From BOG-1363 sp043775355 (GTDB lineage Bacteria > Planctomycetota > UBA11346): a stretch of DNA of 7,422 nt. Of the stretch, positions 1 through 7,422 are shown one piece after another. Numbering within the stretch: position 1 is the stretch's first letter; each line of letters starts with the position of its first letter. The notes under the pieces were generated by a model that had not been told where the DNA came from, searched no databases, and saw nothing but the letters and a program-made list of their open reading frames with translations. Both the position numbers and the translations under genes were made by a program. The stretch spans positions 1-7,422 of the forward strand of contig JAYVSL010000194.1 of assembly GCA_043775355.1 (NCBI GenBank), read 5' to 3'.

Positions 1-2086
1 TGAAAAGACGCCCCGATCGCTCGTATGCCCGCGTGCCGATGCACCCGTACGCAAGATCAATTACGAGAGAGGGATAGGTTATCGCAACGCCATTGGGCCG
101 CGTGGGCATGCCCGGTGCGCGGATGGATCCGCGAAAGGCCGGATGCCCTTTGCCTACATCGTGCCAACGACCGGCTGCGTTGAGCAATTTCATGAGTGGG
201 TCAGGCAGTTTCAATTCGCGCGCCAAGTCTTGTGCCCGACGACCAACCAAAGCGCCATGCGTCGCAATGGTTTGATAGGTAGCCGCGCTGAGATCTTCGC
301 GATCCTGGGCCGCATCTGCCAAGGCATCGACTGCGGGATTCGCTAAGGGGATCGACGGAACCGTCTCGTCCTTCTTTCCTGCTTTAATCCCGGTGAAACC
401 AGCCTTCACCGCGTATCCGCCCCATACAGCATCGACCAACACCACGCGTCCCGGGATAAGATCGCGTCGTTTTGCCAAGCGCCATCCACCATCCAAATAA
501 TCTTGGATGTACGCACGGCAACCCTCGCGCAGCGGCTCTTTGTTGCACAACCAGTCACGCGCTTTGAGAAATGGCACCGGGCACAGCGCGAGTCGAGCGG
601 GCTGAACGGTTGCGTCAGGATCTTCCCCAGTCCAGGTCGTCCAAAACACTTGGCAGTCGCGCTCATCCCCGCTGCGGATAAATCGACTGATATCAAGATC
701 TGCGCCCGCAAGATCGGGAGTGGTATCGAACAATTCGTCATATTCCTGACGCAGCAACAGATGATCCGGCGCGTAAGGATATAAAATTGCGCGCGCTTCG
801 GCTGATAACCCCGCTTCGAAATCTTCCAGACTACGCTGAGCAACATCATGCAACGTGTTCAATCCCAGATCACGGGCTGCCACCAGAGCGTTTCGATCGT
901 AAGGTAAAGCTGCCTTGTCATCATCGAGAGGACGCTCAGCTACGATGATGGTTGCCGATCCGCCATACCGCGCCGCCCGACCAAACCGCTGGACCAGACT
1001 GGGCCAGGGTGCGAGATCCGTTACCAAACACCCAGCACTGACATCAACGCCCGCTTCAACCACCTGCGTGGCGACAATGATGCGATCTACGCCAGCAATA
1101 CAGTGTTCACGAGCCAGGAAATCTTTTCGCCATGCAGCGCGCTCGGCGCCACGGAAGCGGCTATGGATGAGACGCAGATCTGTTGATGGATCCTTCCGTT
1201 TGGCCAGTACGCCATGCACTGCGACCGCACGATCGACGGTGTTGACGATGACCAAAGTGATGCGCCCATAAGGACCATCAACGAGTGCGCGGTGCCCTGT
1301 TACCGTGAGGTCGGCCAATGCAGATTCGTCAGCACAGGAACTAATACTCACCGATTTCGTCACCTCCCACAACGGCCCATCACGAGTCACAGCGGGAATG
1401 TGATCAGGCTCGCCCATGCCATCGATAAGCGCGGTCGTGTCGACCGAACGTAGCCACTCTGGCTGCAGGGTTGCGCTCATCCACCAACTTTTGCACGGAC
1501 GAAAACCCCGCGCCGCGTCTTCATGACGAAATTGCTGAAGCTGCGCCGAAGTCGCCAACCCCACATCCATCAACTGCACTTCATCCAGCACCCACAGGCA
1601 ATCGTGATTGAGCAGGCCGAACTCCATCGGCCAGCGGGCGCGTGGGCTGGCGTAGCCGCGATTGAGCGCGCGTGACAACAACATGTCTTGAGTACCGATA
1701 AGAATCGCCGGTTGCTCAGGATGCAGATGCCATTCGCCGGAATCGGCTCCGCCCATAAGAACGTGAACGCCGACCTTGCCTGCGTGATCCGACGAGCCGT
1801 CCCACAATACGCCTGCTTTTTCAAGCCATTTGCGCACTTCGGACTCGGTTTGTTCGACCAACACGCGCATCGGCAGACAGAACGCTAGGCGGCGTGGCCA
1901 GCGGTCATCGTTCTGCTTGACCCGGTTCCACAGCCAAGCCAACACGGTGCCCGCCGTCTTTCCGAACCCTGTCGGAATTCGAATCAACCGATCGCGCAAT
2001 TCCACGTCCTCACCCAAAGCACGTTGCCAGGGATGTGGTCGATTTCCGCCAGCGAGATTCGCAAACCATAGTTCAAATTCATTCAT
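1..2086 (-). CDS. cas3: CRISPR-associated helicase/nuclease Cas3, subtype I-G-like, 3' end beyond window
   Basis: Cas3 is the ATP-driven helicase-nuclease that Cascade recruits to unwind and degrade target DNA in type I CRISPR interference. Manual translation from ATG 2086 to position 2 gives 695 codons with no stop; the gene runs out of the window. Visible motifs are: PHPWQ near residues 17-21; Walker A TGFGKT (39-44, Lys43); DEVQ (168-171) in place of the usual DExH; SAT (204-206); VNTVDRA (from about 281); HSRFR (308-312); EAGVDVS (344-350); and QRFGRAAR (366-373). A region with DISRFIRSGDERDCQVFW follows, then a C-terminal HD domain with His610 and HDVGKGH (642-648). The remaining HD histidines must lie past the edge. 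Helicase-before-HD order points to subtype I-G (old I-U). The start is supported by GAGGT 4 bases upstream and by the family-like N-terminus. The gene follows the WYL gene by 84 bases. Cas3 identity is very likely; the subtype is probable. Confidence 0.93.
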   Translation of the reverse strand, partial: MNEFELWFANLAGGNRPHPWQRALGEDVELRDRLIRIPTGFGKTAGTVLAWLWNRVKQNDDRWPRRLAFCLPMRVLVEQTESEVRKWLEKAGVLWDGSSDHAGKVGVHVLMGGADSGEWHLHPEQPAILIGTQDMLLSRALNRGYASPRARWPMEFGLLNHDCLWVLDEVQLMDVGLATSAQLQQFRHEDAARGFRPCKSWWMSATLQPEWLRSVDTTALIDGMGEPDHIPAVTRDGPLWEVTKSVSISSCADESALADLTVTGHRALVDGPYGRITLVIVNTVDRAVAVHGVLAKRKDPSTDLRLIHSRFRGAERAAWRKDFLAREHCIAGVDRIIVATQVVEAGVDVSAGCLVTDLAPWPSLVQRFGRAARYGGSATIIVAERPLDDDKAALPYDRNALVAARDLGLNTLHDVAQRSLEDFEAGLSAEARAILYPYAPDHLLLRQEYDELFDTTPDLAGADLDISRFIRSGDERDCQVFWTTWTGEDPDATVQPARLALCPVPFLKARDWLCNKEPLREGCRAYIQDYLDGGWRLAKRRDLIPGRVVLVDAVWGGYAVKAGFTGIKAGKKDETVPSIPLANPAVDALADAAQDREDLSAATYQTIATHGALVGRRAQDLARELKLPDPLMKLLNAAGRWHDVGKGHPAFRGSIRAPGMPTRPNGVAITYPSLVIDLAYGCIGTRAYERSGRLF

Positions 2087-2090
2087 AGTG

Positions 2091-2095
2091 ACCTC
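2091..2095 (-). promoter_or_regulatory. Ribosome binding site of cas3
   Basis: On the minus strand GAGGT lies 4 bases before ATG 2086 and matches the anti-Shine-Dalgarno sequence. It decides the start: the frame stays open upstream to the WYL stop codon at 2171-2173, but that stretch holds no other ATG, GTG or TTG. Confidence 0.6.
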
Positions 2096-2102
2096 GTATA
2101 TA

Positions 2103-2127
2103 GCATTGGATTGCAGATTGCATTGCA
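2103..2127. promoter_or_regulatory. Cluster of ATTGCA/GCATTG repeats upstream of cas3, candidate operator
   Basis: On the plus strand ATTGCA occurs at 2110-2115, 2117-2122 and 2122-2127, and GCATTG at 2103-2108 and 2120-2125. So about 25 bases are built almost entirely from one iterated hexamer. The cluster lies in the 84-base gap between the WYL gene and cas3, ending about 17 bases before the cas3 start. Iterated sites in this position suit a DNA-binding regulator such as the WYL protein encoded next door, but that link is inference. An AT-rich TATATA (2097-2102, minus strand) adjoins it. It is too close to the start codon to be a convincing -10 box for a transcript that keeps the ribosome binding site. 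Confidence 0.35.
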
Positions 2128-2146
2128 GGGTTCGTTCGAGTCCCTG
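2126..2146. other. Small inverted repeat (CAGGG/CCCTG) in the WYL-cas3 gap
   Basis: CAGGG (2126-2130) and CCCTG (2142-2146) form a perfect 5-bp stem around an 11-base loop. In the direction of transcription no T-tract follows, so it is not an intrinsic terminator. It adjoins the ATTGCA cluster and could be part of the same control region, or chance. Confidence 0.3.
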
Positions 2147-2170
2147 TCCAAAAATGACTGACGCGCTGAA

Positions 2171-3274
2171 TCATCTTGTATTCGCCGTGCTTTGAGCGCC
2201 TTGAGCAGGCGGTAGCGAAAGCTCAGCCAACACCGCTTGCGCCTGTTCGCGCAGCCACTGCACCAGCTCGGCGGGTTCTTCGGCGCGTACGGCGGAGCCG
2301 AAACTGAGGATCCAAAATTGGGCTTCGCGCAGGCCGGTGGTAACGAAGCGTAGGCGGCGCCAACCGGCGGGTAAATGTTCTGCTGGCAGTTCGCGTTGAT
2401 CGGCGCCCCAGCGACGGCGGTCGATGAACGGCCAGGCTTTGGGGGATATGGCGACGACGATGGCGCGACGGTCGGCGGGTTTGGTGGAGCCGGTGGCGCG
2501 GAAGGCGTCGCGCAGTAACGCGGCGGCTTCGCTGCGCAGGCCCATCAGCGGACAGCCAGCGGGCGCACTGGCGCGGCGGGCGATGTCGGCCATGCGGCTA
2601 AGGCGGTATTGTTTGATTTTTCCGGGCTTGGTGCGTTCGTCTGGTGCCCATGAAAAGCAATGCCATTCACCGGCGATGTGGACCAAGCGTATGGGGTAAG
2701 CATGTACGCTATGAGTTGCGCCATCAAGATTGGTGTAGATGAAACTCAACGATTCACCGGCGCGGATCGCTGACAAACAGGCGGGGAAAGCAGCGTCTTC
2801 TTCCGCAGCCACACCAAAACGGCTGATGGCGATGGCGTCTGGCGCGATGGTTTTTGCCTCGTCAGCCAAACCGACATCCCTTAGCAAGCGATCAATCGCC
2901 CGTGACAACGTGCCGTGATAATCGTCACCAGAATCTTCCGCCGCCGGACGCGTGGGATCAGGCAGGCGCAGTAAACCACGAGCGGCGATGAGCGCGGCGA
3001 CTTGGTCTTCATCGAGATGAGTTAACGACGTTGATAATAATTTCGGCGGTTCACCAATAAAGCTCCAGAGCTGAGCACGCCCTTGCGTGTCAATCTGCAC
3101 TCGCCCTGGAAAGGCGCTGCGCAGCCACGCTAAATCATCGGCCAAGGTGCGAGGGCTGGGACATGGGGTGAGTCGTTGTCGCAGCTCTGCTGTGGTCAGC
3201 GCGGATTCGCTGAGCCATTTGATGATTTGCGTGCGCCGTTTTTGTACGGAATTAAATGAGGTTGGTTTTTTCAC
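2171..3274 (-). CDS. WYL-domain transcriptional regulator with N-terminal HTH and C-terminal WCX region
   Basis: This is a cytoplasmic DNA-binding regulator of the WYL family, whose members sense ligands (possibly nucleic acids or nucleotides) and often sit beside CRISPR and other defence genes. From GTG 3274 it has 367 residues, a normal length. Residues about 11-72 look like a winged helix-turn-helix (QKRRTQIIKWL, TTAELRQRL, RTLADDLAWLR). The WYL-type region is about residues 170-235, ending in KQYRLSRM. The name-giving triad reads W204-H-C instead of W-Y-L. The C-terminal part ends with FWILSFGSAVRAEEPAELV, typical of the WCX extension. GTG 3274 is preferred because AAAGGTG lies 5 bases upstream; an in-frame TTG at 3307 would add 11 residues but has no good ribosome binding site. 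The gene is co-oriented with cas3 and 84 bases before it, so it likely controls the cas operon. The family call is strong; the target is inferred. Confidence 0.87.
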   Translation of the reverse strand: MKKPTSFNSVQKRRTQIIKWLSESALTTAELRQRLTPCPSPRTLADDLAWLRSAFPGRVQIDTQGRAQLWSFIGEPPKLLSTSLTHLDEDQVAALIAARGLLRLPDPTRPAAEDSGDDYHGTLSRAIDRLLRDVGLADEAKTIAPDAIAISRFGVAAEEDAAFPACLSAIRAGESLSFIYTNLDGATHSVHAYPIRLVHIAGEWHCFSWAPDERTKPGKIKQYRLSRMADIARRASAPAGCPLMGLRSEAAALLRDAFRATGSTKPADRRAIVVAISPKAWPFIDRRRWGADQRELPAEHLPAGWRRLRFVTTGLREAQFWILSFGSAVRAEEPAELVQWLREQAQAVLAELSLPPAQGAQSTANTR

Positions 3275-3516
3275 GGCGGCACCTTTACAGGGTGAGACCG
3301 TAGGCAATTAGGCTGTTGGGGACAATGGGCTGTTGTTGTTGCGAATGCTTGGGGCGGGCAACCTGGGAGCACTGGGATCTGGCTCGGTTTGGGGCAATTT
3401 ATTTTTTGGGGGAGATTGCCACGGGCCGGCTGGCAGCCGGCGGTCCCAGGCCTTGGGCCGGCTGGCAGCCGGCGGTCCCAGGACTTGGGCCGGCTGGCAG
3501 CCGGCGGTCCTGGGGG
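3275..3516. other. 242-base intergenic region between SWIM and WYL genes
   Basis: This gap holds no supportable gene. The left part (3275-3422) is G-rich on the plus strand and has no convincing promoter: the best minus-strand candidate is a TTGTCC with a poor -10 at 17 bases. The right part (3423-3518) is the tandem palindromic repeat array listed separately. Plus-strand open frames through this area are products of the repeats and of G-rich sequence. Confidence 0.7.
3280..3286 (-). promoter_or_regulatory. Ribosome binding site of the WYL gene
   Basis: AAAGGTG on the minus strand lies 5 bases before GTG 3274. This is the main reason to prefer that start over the upstream TTG at 3307. Confidence 0.55.
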
Positions 3517-3518
3517 TT
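3423..3518. repeat. Three tandem 32-base units, each with a 7-bp-stem palindrome
   Basis: Units begin at 3423, 3455 and 3487, an exact 32-base period. Units 1 and 2 differ at a single base (position 29 of the unit: C versus A). Unit 3 departs after GCGGTCC. Every unit contains GCCGGCTGGCAGCCGGC, a perfect 7-bp inverted repeat with a 3-base loop, followed by a second, imperfect inverted repeat around CCCAGGCCTTGGG. The array begins at the stop codon of the SWIM gene; the last bases overlap it. It resembles REP-like dispersed palindromes that accumulate in intergenic regions. It could fold in the SWIM mRNA 3' end and affect stability or termination, but no T-tract follows on the transcribed strand. 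Confidence 0.85.
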
Positions 3519-4443
3519 ATTTGCGGGGGGGGGTCTGTTTGGTTTTTGGGTTTTTTGCTTGGGAAATGGTTGGAGGTTTTTGGGGTGCTGGGGCGGCGGG
3601 GATGGGCACTTTTTTCGCTGACGGTTTTTTGGGCTTTTTTATTGGCTTTTTCGCTGCTGGTTTCGTGACTTTTTTTGCGGCCTTGGCTGCTGCGGGTTTA
3701 TTCACGGGAACTGGTTTCAGCGGTGGCAGCGCGCTCTGATCCATTTCCAAGCCGAACAATGCGCCGATGTCATCGGCGGCTAGCGTGCGTTTGCTGGTTG
3801 GCGTGCTGGCTGACGACGCCAATCCGGTTCCTGCTTTTGCTAACAGATCGGTGGCCGCGACTTGTCGGAGGGTGAACAATAATTCCGGTTGATGGTCTAA
3901 GCGTGCGCCAATGCCGTAGAGCACAGCGGCGACGTGTTTGCACAGGTATGCGCCGTCAGGGCAACTGCATCGCAGTTTGATCTGTTTGGGCGTGGGGAAG
4001 AGTCCGTCTTGCTGGTTGCTCAGACGTTCCATGACGCCAGCGGCAAAGCGGCCTTGCAGGAGTTCAACCAGGGAATCGATGCCGCCGGCGCACTCGCTGC
4101 AGAGTTTGTCCCACGCTGGTTTCGCCAGCGGGGTCACGGTGATGGCGATGCGGTACATCAGCGAACCGCTGACGTGCGCTTCGATCTTGCCTGGTGTGAT
4201 TTGTAGATCGACGACTGAGCCGTTGCGCGCGTAGGTTCGACCGCGTGGCAGGCGATTGGCGTAGTCGCTGTACGCTTCCATATTCGTACACCACGCTTTG
4301 CCCCACACGGTGGTGGCGATAGCGCGGCCGGTGATCACCACTGGCGATACCGGATGGCCTTTCTTGGCGAGCTTAGCCATTTCGGCGGCCGCCATTTTTT
4401 TACGTTCGGCGACAGGAACATACGGGGCCCATTGATGGTACAT
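3517..4443 (-). CDS. SWIM zinc-finger protein (COG4279-like) with Lys/Pro/Ala-rich tail
   Basis: The protein has 308 residues. It carries the SWIM zinc-binding pattern CxCx6CxH at Cys159, Cys161, Cys168 and His170. The N-terminal half has the hallmark WGKAWC (47-52) followed by ANRLPRGRTYARNGSVVDL (62-80), typical of the bacterial SWIM proteins that accompany SNF2 helicases. A short IGALFGLEMD segment (226-235) is also family-like. SWIM fingers bind DNA or protein; the partner is probably the SNF2 ATPase encoded just upstream. The stop of that gene is 3 bases before this ATG, which suggests translational coupling. Residues 243-308 are low complexity (repeated KK, KP, AAK), resembling a histone H1-like tail that could bind DNA nonspecifically. 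A run of nine C lies 3 codons before the stop. The family call is firm; the biological role is not known. Confidence 0.9.
   Translation of the reverse strand: MYHQWAPYVPVAERKKMAAAEMAKLAKKGHPVSPVVITGRAIATTVWGKAWCTNMEAYSDYANRLPRGRTYARNGSVVDLQITPGKIEAHVSGSLMYRIAITVTPLAKPAWDKLCSECAGGIDSLVELLQGRFAAGVMERLSNQQDGLFPTPKQIKLRCSCPDGAYLCKHVAAVLYGIGARLDHQPELLFTLRQVAATDLLAKAGTGLASSASTPTSKRTLAADDIGALFGLEMDQSALPPLKPVPVNKPAAAKAAKKVTKPAAKKPIKKPKKPSAKKVPIPAAPAPQKPPTISQAKNPKTKQTPPRK
3525..3533. repeat. Homopolymer tract of nine G (C9 on coding strand) in the SWIM gene
   Basis: The tract encodes Thr-Pro-Pro-Arg near the C-terminus. Loss of one base would shift the frame and extend the protein by about 40 residues, to a stop at 3399-3401. 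Gain of one base would extend it by over 70 residues, to a stop at 3308-3310. Both frames run through the palindromic repeats. The tract is prone to slippage, or to sequencing error. Confidence 0.8.
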
Positions 4444-4446
4444 GGT

Positions 4447-7149
<2,703 letters not shown>

Positions 7150-7422
7150 GCGTACGTTTTTGACTCAGCCGATGATTGATGGAAAACCATCGCCACATTT
7201 TTTTTGCAGTGGTTAAAGTGACGAGAGCAGTGAGAGACTGACCATGCACGGGATGGAATTTGTCGTTCGCTGATGGACTGATCTTTCATGCGCGGGGAGT
7301 GTTGGAGTTTCTCGTGCGACGCTAGCTTTGGAAAGTGGGAGGGCTTGGGAAAGTGGTTTGAGGGTCAGGAGATTGATGAGATTGATGAGATTGATGGGCG
7401 TTGGTGGGCGTTGGTGGGCGTT
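7150..7422. other. Gene-free leader region upstream of the SNF2 gene
   Basis: No supportable gene lies in these 273 bases. The region must hold the promoter of the SNF2-SWIM pair unless that pair is read from a gene further right, but no hexamer pair of good quality was found on the minus strand. It contains a small inverted repeat GATGG-AAAA-CCATC (7178-7191), a run of eight T (7198-7205), and a stack of short repeats from about 7327 to the end. Confidence 0.6.
7369..7422. repeat. Adjacent 9-base and 10-base tandem repeats at the window edge
   Basis: GAGATTGAT occurs three times without interruption (7369-7377, 7378-7386, 7387-7395). The last copy overlaps a 10-base array TTGRTGGGCG at 7391-7400, 7401-7410 and 7411-7420, followed by TT at the window end, so the second array may continue. 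A looser direct repeat (TTGGAAAGTGG / TTGGGAAAGTGG, near 7328-7356) precedes them. This looks like slippage-generated sequence outside any gene. Confidence 0.8.

Noticed and set aside
406..1824. Several shorter minus-strand open frames inside the cas3 region, which could suggest a broken gene
   Set aside because: They lie in another frame. The cas3 frame was translated codon by codon from 2086 to 2 with no stop and all helicase motifs in order, so the gene is intact within the window.
2126..2150. tRNA 3'-end-like string (TTCGAGTCCCTGTCCA), possible tRNA or attachment site remnant
   Set aside because: The stem CAGGG/CCCTG encloses 11 bases rather than a 7-base T-loop, the acceptor strand is missing, and no cloverleaf can be drawn.
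3423..3518. Possible CRISPR array (32-base repeats)
   Set aside because: The units are contiguous with no unique spacers between them; they are tandem repeats.
3316..3739. Three overlapping plus-strand open frames rich in Gly, Trp and Ala
   Set aside because: Their sequence comes from the 32-base repeats read in three frames and from the antisense of the SWIM Lys/Pro tail; they have no recognisable domain.
7178..7205. Plus-strand hairpin followed by eight T, possible intrinsic terminator
   Set aside because: The stem is only 5 bp, six bases separate it from the T run, and no plus-strand gene would use it.
7150..7249. Minus-strand open frame starting at 7249 and overlapping the SNF2 gene start
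   Set aside because: It is out of frame with the SNF2 gene, lies mostly inside it, and has no recognisable features.

Overview
The window holds four genes, all read on the minus strand, so transcription runs from the high-coordinate end toward position 1. In order of transcription they are: a 900-residue SNF2-family helicase (7149-4447); a SWIM zinc-finger protein (4443-3517); a WYL-domain transcriptional regulator (GTG start at 3274, stop at 2171); and the first 695 codons of a Cas3 helicase/nuclease that starts at 2086 and is still open where the window ends. No plus-strand gene is supported. There is no CRISPR array, tRNA or rRNA here.

The cas3 gene identifies the locus. Its helicase motifs come first and an HD-nuclease motif (HDxGKxH, residues 642-648) follows near the visible C-terminus. 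That helicase-then-HD order is characteristic of Cas3 of subtype I-G (formerly I-U); most other fused Cas3 proteins carry HD at the N-terminus. Other cas genes would be expected beyond position 1, but none can be seen. The WYL regulator directly upstream, in the same direction, is a plausible regulator of the cas operon. The 84-base gap between them carries a cluster of ATTGCA repeats that could be its operator.

The SNF2 and SWIM genes are separated by 3 bases and look translationally coupled. They form a known type of bacterial gene pair (SNF2 ATPase plus COG4279-like SWIM protein) whose function is not established. They are separated from the WYL-cas3 pair by a 242-base gap that holds three tandem 32-base palindromic repeats. 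The two pairs may therefore be separate transcription units that happen to be neighbours, or one defence-related cluster.

The DNA is GC-rich with ordinary bacterial codon use. The gene content and the palindromic repeats fit a proteobacterium or another high-GC Gram-negative lineage, but the sequence does not allow a firm taxonomic call. The right end (7150-7422) has no gene and ends in stacked short tandem repeats.
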